5,730 bases of DNA. Source: an uncultured Cellvibrio sp. Its GTDB lineage: Bacteria; Pseudomonadota; Gammaproteobacteria; Pseudomonadales; Cellvibrionaceae. The stretch lies in NCBI GenBank assembly GCA_946886255.1, contig CAMPIG010000317.1:1-5730 (forward strand), read 5' to 3'. The notes under the pieces were generated by a model, which saw nothing but the letters and a program-made list of their open reading frames with translations, made no database searches and was not told the DNA's origin. Position 1 is the first letter of the stretch, and each line of letters starts with the position of its first letter. Made by a program: the position numbers and the translations under genes. Positions 1 to 5,701 of the stretch are shown here, one piece after another.

Positions 1-221
1 AACTGGGCGGTGATCCGGTGTATCGCGAAGGCGTGGTGACGGACAACGGCAACGTCATCCTCGATGTGCATCATTTACAGATCCTCAATCCCAAGGAACT
101 GGAAACCGCCATCAATCAGATTACCGGTGTGGTCACCAATGGCCTTTTCGCTCGCCGCCCGGCGGATGTGTTGTTGCTCGGCACGCAGTCAGGCGTTAAA
201 ACACTGCGCGCAAAATATTAG
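1..221 (+). CDS. rpiA: Ribose-5-phosphate isomerase A, C-terminal part (5' end outside window)
   Basis: The frame is open from the left edge (first full codon at 3) to TAG at 219-221, giving the last 72 residues. They read [20 protein letters not shown], then a helix-rich stretch and the ending [21 protein letters not shown] recognise this as the C-terminus of RpiA, including the conserved VTDNGN strand and the GVVTNGLFA and ADV.L.GT segments. RpiA interconverts ribose 5-phosphate and ribulose 5-phosphate in the cytoplasmic non-oxidative pentose phosphate pathway. The E. coli protein is about 219 residues, so roughly two thirds, including the catalytic Asp/Lys/Glu residues, lie upstream of the window. 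The frame is intact and ends at the usual place. The gene is convergent with the phosphatase-fold gene, with 67 bp between stops. Identity is firm; start and promoter cannot be seen. Confidence 0.95.
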   Translation, partial: LGGDPVYREGVVTDNGNVILDVHHLQILNPKELETAINQITGVVTNGLFARRPADVLLLGTQSGVKTLRAKY

Positions 222-230
222 CTTATCCAG

Positions 231-258
231 GCAAGGGCACGCTTCAACTCGCCCTTGC
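231..258. terminator. Hairpin between convergent rpiA and phosphatase-fold gene
   Basis: GCAAGGGC (231-238) and GCCCTTGC (251-258) form a perfect 8-bp GC-rich stem around a 12-nt loop. It starts 10 bp after the rpiA stop and ends 30 bp beyond the stop of the opposing gene. A stable stem between two converging stops suggests a shared bidirectional terminator. Neither side has a proper U-tract, so a classical Rho-independent terminator is not demonstrated. It could instead be a 3'-end stabilising hairpin. Confidence 0.45.
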
Positions 259-288
259 AGATATCACTTATGGCATTCGCCTATCACG

Positions 289-1365
289 TCACGCCTCCGG
301 TTGGTGCACCTCCCTGGCCGGTTGCGCATCAATTTTTTCTTCGGCCCAAGCTTCTTCACTCGCACTCGATTCAGGGCCACCTTGCTCTGCACCTTGCGCG
401 GGTGAATACACCAGCGTAATCAACATCGGAAAATGATCCGAACCGAATGATGGCAAGCGTCGAATATCCTTAAGCGTAAAATGATCGCTGTGAAACAGGT
501 GATCCAGGGGCCAGCGAACAAACCAGTAATCCGCATGAAAGCTGTTAAACATACCGCGCCCGACGCGGGGGTCGAGCAGACCGCTGATCTTACGAAACAA
601 CCGGGTTGTTGCCGACCAGGCCACATCATTTAAATCTCCGGCAACGATCACCGGCAGGTCAGCGTCCGCCACACTTTTTCCAACAACCAGTAGTTCGGCG
701 TCGCGCTCGGCCGATTCGGCGTTTTCACTGGGACTGGGCGGCGCCGGGTGCAGAAAATGCACACACACTTTTTGGCCGGAAGGTAAGACCACCAAGGCAT
801 GCATTGAAGGAATATTTTGTTCGACCAGGAATTGTATAGCGGTGTCTTCCAGCGGCAAGCGCGAATATACGTGCATGCCATAGAGGTTTTCCAATGGACA
901 TTTGATGGTGAAAGGATAATCCACGCCCAGCACATCCAGTTGCTGTTGCCACCAGGCGTTGGTCTCCAGCGTCACCAGAATATCCGGCTGCCAGTGATAA
1001 ACCTCGCGCAACAAACCTGCGACATTTTTATTGGTCGTCAGAACATTGGCCGTCATGACGCAGATAGTGTTATCCGGATCATCTGCGGGAGCCATCTTCA
1101 CCTCGACAGGAAAAAATGGCGTATAAGGGGCGATCCACCACGATTGATAAAGTAAACATAGCGCCGTCAGACTCAACAGAACCAGGCTGGTGTGCTCTGA
1201 AAAATCCAGCAACACAATCTGCAACAACAGCGTTGCCATCGCAGCCACAGCAATCTGCAAGCGGGGAAAATCCCAACCGCGCACCCACCAGGCTTCATAA
1301 CGCCACAAGGTGATGAAAGTCGCCAACAACAACAGGCCATTGAGCAAGACAAAGATGAATAACAT
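289..1365 (-). CDS. Membrane-anchored endonuclease/exonuclease/phosphatase (EEP) domain protein, YafD-like
   Basis: This 358-aa protein has three predicted N-terminal membrane segments (about residues 1-20, 36-54 and 59-78), then an EEP (DNase I-like) domain at about 100-320. Visible EEP motifs are TANVLTTN with N107, the metal-ligand glutamate in LVTLE (E134), VHFLHP (about 202-207), GDLND (243-247, D244 and N246), PLDH (286-289) and GSDHFPM (308-314) with the terminal catalytic Asp-His pair D310/H311. The set is complete, so an active Mg-dependent phosphodiesterase or phosphatase is likely, but the family includes nucleases, sphingomyelinases and lipid phosphatases and the substrate cannot be read. 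Three segments followed by the domain is the arrangement I associate with the YafD/COG3021 group. The start is supported by an AGGA Shine-Dalgarno 7 nt upstream. Residues 321-358 are an odd Ala/Glu/Ser-rich tail outside the fold. The gene probably forms its own transcription unit. Confidence 0.85.
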   Translation of the reverse strand: MLFIFVLLNGLLLLATFITLWRYEAWWVRGWDFPRLQIAVAAMATLLLQIVLLDFSEHTSLVLLSLTALCLLYQSWWIAPYTPFFPVEVKMAPADDPDNTICVMTANVLTTNKNVAGLLREVYHWQPDILVTLETNAWWQQQLDVLGVDYPFTIKCPLENLYGMHVYSRLPLEDTAIQFLVEQNIPSMHALVVLPSGQKVCVHFLHPAPPSPSENAESAERDAELLVVGKSVADADLPVIVAGDLNDVAWSATTRLFRKISGLLDPRVGRGMFNSFHADYWFVRWPLDHLFHSDHFTLKDIRRLPSFGSDHFPMLITLVYSPAQGAEQGGPESSASEEAWAEEKIDAQPAREVHQPEA

Positions 1366-1411
1366 GATGTATTCCTGACAGCGTATTCACTCCATTGTGC
1401 CGCTACAGCAA

Positions 1412-1429
1412 GCCTCGTGCACCCGAGGC
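1412..1429 (-). other. Short GC-rich hairpin in the leader of the EEP gene
   Basis: GCCTCG (1412-1417) and CGAGGC (1424-1429) form a perfect 6-bp stem with a 6-nt loop. It lies 47-64 bp upstream of the EEP start codon, between it and the candidate promoter. It has no U-tract and no recognisable riboswitch sequence. It could be a leader structure or a small operator, or it could be chance. Confidence 0.25.
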
Positions 1430-1464
1430 ATCAGCAAAGTTATTCAAACGTCAGCAATCTGGCA

Positions 1465-1492
1465 GATATATCACTGTGCGTTGGCGGACCAA
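1465..1492 (-). promoter_or_regulatory. Candidate sigma70 promoter for the EEP gene
   Basis: Read on the minus strand, TTGGTC (1492-1487) is followed after 16 bp by TATATC (1470-1465), preceded by a TGn extension (extended -10). Match to consensus is 3/6 and 4/6, so this is a weak promoter by sequence alone. It would give a leader of roughly 90 nt before the start at 1365 and lies on the gene side of the palindromic element. It is a pattern-based guess. Confidence 0.3.
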
Positions 1493-1527
1493 GCGGACCG
1501 AACAGAAGAATTGACGGGATGATGCGA

Positions 1528-1633
1528 GTTTGGCGTTAGGTCGTCGATTTCGAAACCCTCAATTCAGGGATGAATTGAGGGAGCTACAAGGACGTATGCA
1601 TGCGTTTTCGAAATCGACGGCCTAATGACAAAC
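1528..1633. repeat. Nested palindromic intergenic element with 28-bp terminal inverted repeats
   Basis: The outer arms are 1528-1555 and 1606-1633. They match at 25 of 28 positions when one is reverse complemented, and the inner 20 bp (1536-1555 against 1606-1625) differ at a single position. Inside, 1556-1565 and 1572-1581 form a perfect 10-bp hairpin with a 6-nt loop directly abutting the left arm. A further near-palindrome, ACGTATGCATGCGT, occupies 1592-1605 directly abutting the right arm. In + strand RNA two of the three outer mismatches become G-U pairs, so nearly the whole element could fold as a branched cruciform. It sits 43 bp beyond the stop of the glycosidase gene and may act as its terminator or a 3' stabiliser. 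The geometry resembles a MITE or REP-like dispersed repeat. From memory, similar intergenic sequences occur in other gammaproteobacteria, but that is unverified. No target-site duplication is evident. Confidence 0.75.
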
Positions 1634-1675
1634 GGGTTACGAAGTACCTCATCAGAAAACTTTTTAATTTCACTT

Positions 1676-3262
1676 CTATAATTTAGTAATTCTCAGCCAA
1701 TTAATATTCCAGCCACTTTGCGGCGCATACAAACCAACACTGTGCGCACCCGTCGGTAACTGCACATCGCGATACACCGTCGTCCAGCTTTGCCAACTAC
1801 CCGTAGATGGAATGGTCACCATTCCAAGCTGCGTAGCACCACCATTTAAATCCAGCGACAACTGCGCACCACTGGGACTCGCCACCCGAAACTCAACGCG
1901 ATAACTGCCCATTTCTGGAAAGCTGACATTGGCATAGCTCAGCCAATCACCCGCATCGATCCAACCGACGTTCAAACCACCATCAACGTCTTCTGTTGCT
2001 TCCGTCTGCACGCCGGACATATAGGTATAAGACTCCGCCTGGATCAAATGCGAAAACGCTGGTGAAGAACTGCTGGAAGACGAACTGCTCGCGGGTGTTG
2101 AACTGCTGGATGCGGCACCGCCGACAACCCCATAGGGCGGAGCCAAGGTCGCACAGGTTTCAATGCCGACGCAATCAATGCCATTTTGATTACCCCAACC
2201 GCTGGTGATGTGCGTGCAGATCGCGTAGTAAGTGCCCCACCAATTACATTGCTGTGCAGCAACCGATGAACTGGAACTGGACGATGATGAAGTACCGCCG
2301 TTGCCATCAAGATTTTGCACATACGTCGTGCCAACAGCGCGCAGGTTCGCCACGGCCTGATTGACGAGCGCCGGGGATACAATGTTGTCCTTCTCAAAAT
2401 AAACCCAGTCAACATCCTCGTAATATTCGCGGAAGGTGGACGTATTCAGGTAGCCACGCGTATTGCACGCCGGATCAAAACAATCGTTGCTGAACCAGAT
2501 CTGGAACATCAGGTACATCGGATGATCCGGCGCAACCGCGCCACTGAAACCCTCCTGAAAAACACCATCGATATAAAAAGAAACATAGCCATCCATCACC
2601 TGCGCCACCAGTGTGCGCCATCCCGCCAGACTGCCGGTACGCACCGTGTGGCCGCGACTGGTGGGATCACTGAAATCGACGATCCGATAAGTGCTCATCC
2701 ACATCGCCGGCGTGCCCAAACCGGTCCACCAGCCGCCATTGGCCAGATATTCAAAATCGATTTCGCTGTAAGGTTCTGCACCTTCGATGTAATCCGTCAG
2801 GCCAAAAAAGGTTTCGATCACTGTGTCACCGTCCGGGCCGGTGGAAGGTGTATCCGTAAAATACATGCGTGCGGCCCAGGTGCCGTTTTTGTAAACCTGT
2901 TCAACCCGCGCGACTTCAGTTTGCGATGAAGTACCGGCGGTGGATTGGTTGGTCGTGGTGTTGATGTTGTTGCCATTGACGTTAGTGCTGGCCTTGAGCC
3001 GCATCAGTTTATTTCCCGAGGACGTCGGGTCATTCACAAATGACACATTGCCGGTACTCCAGGTGCCATTAGCCAACCCCGGCCCGCCATTCCAGGTGCG
3101 GATGCGCCAGCCGTTGTCGGTAAATTGCGCGGTATTGCTGTAACTGAAATCATCGAACAGAATTTGCTGCGCGTAAACCAAGGGCGCTAACAGCGCCAAA
3201 AACAATGCGCCGACAAGAGGCCGGACAAGCCTGGTTGATTTTTTTTGATTGACCGAATGCAT
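1676..3262 (-). CDS. Secreted GH16 glycosidase with CBM10 and CBM6 modules (GH16-polySer-CBM10-polySer-CBM6)
   Basis: This 528-aa protein starts with a signal peptide: basic N-region (K7, K8, R11, R14), hydrophobic core about 15-29 and likely cleavage after VYA (A31). Residues 33-290 are a GH16 beta-jelly-roll domain with the catalytic signature EIDFE at 167-171 (nucleophile E167, D169, acid/base E171). C261 and C266 may form a local disulfide. Nine serines at 325-333 link to a CBM10 (about 338-383) with cysteines C339, C349, C364 and C370 and the core CNWWGTYY. A second Ser-rich linker (385-400) leads to a C-terminal CBM6 (about 405-528) with GWIDAGDW (433-440) and the ending SGWNINWLRI. The fold predicts retaining endo-hydrolysis of a beta-glucan or galactan outside the cell; the exact substrate is not readable. 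A strong TAAGGAG (3275-3269), 6 nt from the ATG, fixes the start. The gene is monocistronic and divergent from the two-component operon. Confidence 0.92.
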   Translation of the reverse strand: MHSVNQKKSTRLVRPLVGALFLALLAPLVYAQQILFDDFSYSNTAQFTDNGWRIRTWNGGPGLANGTWSTGNVSFVNDPTSSGNKLMRLKASTNVNGNNINTTTNQSTAGTSSQTEVARVEQVYKNGTWAARMYFTDTPSTGPDGDTVIETFFGLTDYIEGAEPYSEIDFEYLANGGWWTGLGTPAMWMSTYRIVDFSDPTSRGHTVRTGSLAGWRTLVAQVMDGYVSFYIDGVFQEGFSGAVAPDHPMYLMFQIWFSNDCFDPACNTRGYLNTSTFREYYEDVDWVYFEKDNIVSPALVNQAVANLRAVGTTYVQNLDGNGGTSSSSSSSSSVAAQQCNWWGTYYAICTHITSGWGNQNGIDCVGIETCATLAPPYGVVGGAASSSSTPASSSSSSSSSPAFSHLIQAESYTYMSGVQTEATEDVDGGLNVGWIDAGDWLSYANVSFPEMGSYRVEFRVASPSGAQLSLDLNGGATQLGMVTIPSTGSWQSWTTVYRDVQLPTGAHSVGLYAPQSGWNINWLRITKL

Positions 3263-3607
3263 GAATTTCTCCTTACAGTTTTTTTGGTATCAGGTAAAAA
3301 TTGCCGTTGTGAACGAACACGCCGTTCACGCTAACACCCACCTCATAGCCCAACAATACAGCGGCCCAAACTCGTACCGGCAGTGCCGAAAGTCGAACCC
3401 ACACGACTCACCAGTTCACAACAAACGATAAGCAAACACGCAGACATCACTGGTCGCGATGGATTTAACCGCACCATTCGTCGCGCTTAACTGCAATTCC
3501 GCCCGCCGCTTTGTCGTTCCGTCCGCTTCCACTCGGCCCGTTGATCAAGGATTGATAGCCTATCTCTACACCCACATCGGGTTTCACTACAGTTAAAGGA
3601 GATTCAT
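3263..3607. promoter_or_regulatory. Divergent intergenic control region between glycosidase and signalling operon
   Basis: These 345 bp must hold promoters for both the minus-strand glycosidase and the plus-strand operon. Visible items are the glycosidase Shine-Dalgarno (TAAGGAG, minus strand, 3275-3269), the palindrome at 3309-3329, a third GTTCAC half-site at 3414-3419, a TTGATCAA palindrome at 3541-3548 and the operon Shine-Dalgarno AAAGGAG at 3595-3601. I found no convincing -35/-10 pair on either strand, so the promoters may be activator-dependent or use another sigma factor. The small reading frame at 3249-3431 has no ribosome binding site or family resemblance and is not called. Confidence 0.6.
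3309..3329. promoter_or_regulatory. Operator-like 21-bp palindrome upstream of the glycosidase
   Basis: GTGAACG (3309-3315) and CGTTCAC (3323-3329) are perfect 7-bp inverted arms around 7 bp. The element lies 47-67 bp upstream of the glycosidase start codon. The half-site GTTCAC recurs at 3414-3419. The left arm is part of GTTGTGAAC (3306-3314), whose reverse complement GTTCACAAC is found at 3414-3422. GCCGTT also occurs as a direct repeat at 3303-3308 and 3321-3326. Size and position fit a dimeric regulator operator, or a hairpin in the glycosidase mRNA leader. No regulator can be assigned. Confidence 0.4.
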
Positions 3608-3907
3608 ATGAAACACGTTCATTTTCAGGGAGTCACAAACGGCCTCCAACGGGCAGAAAAAGCGGTAAAAGAATTTGCCGGGGAGTTTCGCCAATGGCTG
3701 CGCCAGGCCAACTGGCTGGAGATTTTGCTGCTGTGCATCCCGGCGGCGTTAGCGATTACTCTACTGCCTCTGGTGTTGTTATTGTTTGTCCTCTGTCTGT
3801 TTGCCCGGTGGTTGATGAGCCCGGCTAACACATCCGAAAAAAGCGGACTGGTCGTAGACAACAACGCCACTGACACCGATGATAAGCCCCAGGCTGTCCA
3901 TCAATAA
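3608..3907 (+). CDS. Small single-pass membrane protein of unknown function, first gene of two-component operon
   Basis: I do not recognise this 99-aa protein. Residues 11-35 look like a charged, probably amphipathic helix with K17, K21, R28 and R32 and aromatic W30. Residues 37-66 are a long, strongly hydrophobic stretch (about 30 residues) with prolines at 45 and 54. That is one long membrane helix or a tight re-entrant hairpin. The C-terminal tail (71-99) is hydrophilic and acidic around 89-92 and looks disordered. There is no signal-peptidase site. The coding call rests on a strong AAAGGAG (3595-3601) six bases before the ATG, a clean frame and position: the kinase gene starts 38 bp after its stop, so the two are likely co-transcribed. 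The context suggests an accessory or sensing partner for the sensor-poor kinase, which is inference. No shared family or catalytic motif is visible. Confidence 0.75.
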   Translation: MKHVHFQGVTNGLQRAEKAVKEFAGEFRQWLRQANWLEILLLCIPAALAITLLPLVLLLFVLCLFARWLMSPANTSEKSGLVVDNNATDTDDKPQAVHQ

Positions 3908-3945
3908 CGCAGCGCAATAGCCGCAAGGAACTGGAGCATCAACCT

Positions 3946-4821
3946 ATGACCAACAAACCGACCACACCGGATCACAACCCAGAAACCAATTTCAGCAAAC
4001 TCTGGTGGCAATTTTTCGATTGGGTCGCGGTGGTTTCCTGGCCCAAGATGGTGGTGCTCTGTTTCTTTGCCTTTATCGTCGCCGGCATTTTGCATTTGCC
4101 GTCAATTTTTTATCTGGCCATCCTCGCCACCATCGTGATGAAAATTCTCGCTGGCGGTAAACGGCGCGCCGACATCGCCGCCAGCGTTGCTTCGGAACGC
4201 GCCGATGTGGAAGCCCTGGAAAGGCGGTTACTGGAGGCGCAGGTAGCCGTGCTACAAGCTCAGGTAGAGCCGCACTTTTTATTCAACACGTTGGCATTGA
4301 TTGGCCAATACATTGAAACTGACCCACCGGAAGCCGCACGGATTCACCGACACCTGATTGATTACTTACGCGCGGCTGTCCCACAAATGCGCGCTAGCGG
4401 TGGTACGACACTGGCGGAACAAATCAATTTGTCGCGCGCGTACCTCAATATCATGCAGGCGCGTATGAAAGAGCGGTTGCGTGTAGCGATTGAAGTGCCA
4501 GAAATATTAAATGAAGCGCGTTTTCCGCCGATGATGTTGCAAAGTGTGGTGGAGAACGCCATTAAACATGGCCTTGAACCCAAGCTGGCCGGCGGTGAAA
4601 TTAAAATCCGCGCACGCCTTGCAGAAGGGGATTTAGTAGTGGAGGTCATCGACAACGGCGCCGGCTTTAACCCGCGCGCTAAAGATGGTGTCGGTCTGGC
4701 CAACATCCGCGAGCGATTGAAAATATTGTACAGTGGCAAAGCGCAACTGGTGATTGAAGTTCCGCCACAAGGCGGCACCGCAGTGGCGATCCATGTACCC
4801 TATCACCTCAATGAAAAATAA
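3946..4821 (+). CDS. LytS/AlgZ-type sensor histidine kinase with minimal sensor region
   Basis: This 291-aa inner-membrane kinase has a hydrophilic N-terminus, a short membrane hairpin (about 35-50 and 53-67) and a coiled-coil-like linker (about 80-106, rich in Ala, Glu and Arg). The His_kinase domain carries the phospho-acceptor H110 in VEPHFLFNTL, the hallmark of the LytS/AlgZ family rather than HisKA kinases. The ATPase domain follows, with N-box VENAIKHGL (202-210, N204), DNGAGF (236-241) and GVGLANIRERL (248-258). All key residues are present, so the kinase should be active. It has no PAS, GAF, 5TM-5TMR or large periplasmic domain, so it would detect a membrane state or rely on a partner. 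A TGGAG lies 9 nt before the ATG. Its neighbours are the small membrane protein upstream and the LytTR regulator 29 bp downstream. It should autophosphorylate and pass phosphate to D55 of that regulator. Confidence 0.93.
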   Translation: MTNKPTTPDHNPETNFSKLWWQFFDWVAVVSWPKMVVLCFFAFIVAGILHLPSIFYLAILATIVMKILAGGKRRADIAASVASERADVEALERRLLEAQVAVLQAQVEPHFLFNTLALIGQYIETDPPEAARIHRHLIDYLRAAVPQMRASGGTTLAEQINLSRAYLNIMQARMKERLRVAIEVPEILNEARFPPMMLQSVVENAIKHGLEPKLAGGEIKIRARLAEGDLVVEVIDNGAGFNPRAKDGVGLANIRERLKILYSGKAQLVIEVPPQGGTAVAIHVPYHLNEK

Positions 4822-4850
4822 ATGTAATCCGAGTAGGAGTTCGGCCCAAC

Positions 4851-5600
4851 ATGCCCACCGCCATTATCGTTGACGACGAAGCGCCCATGCGCGCCCAACT
4901 GCACCGCCATTTAACAAACGTGTGGCCGCAGCTGGTGATCGTGGCGGAAGCCAGTAGCGGCGTTGAAGCGATTGAACTGGTAACGCGACATAAACCGGAT
5001 ATTATCTTTCTCGACATCCGCATGCCCGGCCTCAGTGGTATCGAAACCGCCAAGGTCTTATACAACCAATGTCATATCGTCTTCGTTACCGCTTACGACC
5101 AATATGCTGTGCAGGCGTTTGATCAGGGCGCGATTGATTATTTGCTGAAACCGGTAGACGACGAACGCCTGCGTCGCACCTGCGAACGATTAAATTCACG
5201 TTTGCAGAGCCAGCCGGACAATATCGAAACCCTGCTAAAAAACCTGCTGCAAATAGAAGAAGGCCAAACACCGAATTACCTGCGCTGGATTCAGGCCAGC
5301 GTGGGCAACAGCTTGCGCATGATCAGCACCCAAGAGATTTTATTTTTCCGTGCGGATGATAAATACACGCGAGTACAAACCGAGAAAGCGGAATTTCTGA
5401 TTCGCAAGCCGCTAAAAGATTTAGCGCTGGAACTTGACCCACAGGAATTCTGGCGGATTCATCGCGGGATTTTAGTTCGCGTTGATGCGATAACCGAAGT
5501 CACCCGCGATTATCGCGGGCGACAGATTGTGCATGTGCGCAACCATCCGGAGCATCTTGAAGTGAGCCGCAACCATTCGCATTTGTTTCAGCAGATGTAG
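4851..5600 (+). CDS. LytTR-family response regulator (REC-LytTR)
   Basis: This 249-aa cytoplasmic regulator has an N-terminal receiver domain (about 3-118) with acidic pair D8/D9, phospho-acceptor D55 in FLDIRMPG, T80 in FVTAYD and K100 in LLKPVD, so all phosphorylation and switch residues are intact. A linker (about 119-143) leads to a C-terminal LytTR DNA-binding domain (about 145-247) with FFRADDKYTRV (165-175) and the family-typical FWRIHRGILVRVDAI (200-214). This is the AlgR/LytR/YehT architecture, and the full length is usual for the family. LytTR proteins bind paired short direct repeats upstream of targets. The start is placed at the ATG with TAGGAG (4834-4839), 11 nt upstream, which is rather long spacing but has no better alternative. 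It follows the kinase by 29 bp and is almost certainly its cognate partner. Targets are unknown; the divergent glycosidase and its own operon are the natural first candidates. Confidence 0.95.
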   Translation: MPTAIIVDDEAPMRAQLHRHLTNVWPQLVIVAEASSGVEAIELVTRHKPDIIFLDIRMPGLSGIETAKVLYNQCHIVFVTAYDQYAVQAFDQGAIDYLLKPVDDERLRRTCERLNSRLQSQPDNIETLLKNLLQIEEGQTPNYLRWIQASVGNSLRMISTQEILFFRADDKYTRVQTEKAEFLIRKPLKDLALELDPQEFWRIHRGILVRVDAITEVTRDYRGRQIVHVRNHPEHLEVSRNHSHLFQQM

Positions 5601-5634
5601 GGTGGGTGCTTTTAGCGGGAGCGGAGTTGCGAAG

Positions 5635-5677
5635 TGTCTGGGGGGGCCATACACCGCCAGACAGTTGGGGGTTTTTT
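5635..5677 (+). terminator. Probable terminator of the two-component operon
   Basis: TGTCTGG (5635-5641) pairs with CCAGACA (5657-5663), a perfect 7-bp stem with a 15-nt loop that can add GG/CC pairing across one mismatch. It starts 35 bp after the response-regulator stop. A run of six T lies at 5672-5677, but GTTGGGGG separates stem and T-run, which is atypical for an intrinsic terminator. A competing hairpin overlaps at 5669-5701. Confidence 0.4.
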
Positions 5678-5701
5678 AGGCGGTCGCCATTGAAAAAACC
5701 C
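5669..5701. terminator. Second hairpin, possibly a bidirectional terminator
   Basis: GGGTTTTTT (5669-5677) pairs with AAAAAACCC (5693-5701) over 9 bp, and the loop carries an internal GGC/GCC mini-stem at 5679-5688. The A/T-rich arms give a T-run on either strand, the usual form of a bidirectional terminator. This would suit a convergent gene to the right of the window, which cannot be seen. It shares its T-run with the upstream hairpin, so the two structures are alternatives or act in tandem. The remaining bases to 5730 show no gene. Confidence 0.4.

Noticed and set aside
64..405. A 113-aa + strand frame spanning the rpiA end and the EEP tail
   Set aside because: It overlaps rpiA in another frame and the EEP gene on the other strand, and is Arg/Cys-rich without any recognisable domain.
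1528..1633. Reading the palindromic element as a phage or integron attachment site
   Set aside because: There is no integrase, no tRNA gene and no direct repeat flanking it; the symmetry is entirely inverted.
2050..2290. Serine-coding tracts as possible simple-sequence (phase-variable) repeats
   Set aside because: The serines use mixed codons (TCA, TCG, TCC, TCT, AGT, AGC), so this is a protein-level linker and not a slippage-prone DNA repeat.
2315..2929. A 204-aa open frame on the + strand inside the glycosidase gene
   Set aside because: It is antisense to a strongly supported GH16 catalytic domain, has no family motifs and no plausible ribosome binding site; its Arg/His/Ile-rich composition is typical of a shadow frame.
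1676..3262. Naming the glycosidase a beta-agarase because of GH16 plus a CBM6
   Set aside because: CBM6 also occurs on xylanases and glucanases, the CBM10 suggests plant cell wall, and the catalytic region does not show a pattern I can tie to agarases.
3249..3431. A 60-aa frame in the divergent intergenic region
   Set aside because: It starts inside the glycosidase gene, has no Shine-Dalgarno and covers the putative operator; it has no protein-like pattern.
3541..3557. TTGATCAA palindrome and nearby TTGATA as a -35 box or operator for the operon
   Set aside because: No -10 hexamer occurs at acceptable spacing, and an 8-bp palindrome of this kind is easily found by chance.
4362..4778. A 138-aa minus-strand frame within the kinase gene
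   Set aside because: It overlaps the conserved kinase ATPase core on the opposite strand and shows only compositional bias from the real gene.
3946..5600. Naming the pair AlgZ/AlgR (alginate and pilus regulators)
   Set aside because: Architecture agrees with the family, but the context (no hemC or argH nearby, extra small membrane gene) does not match the usual AlgZR locus and sequence alone does not settle orthology.
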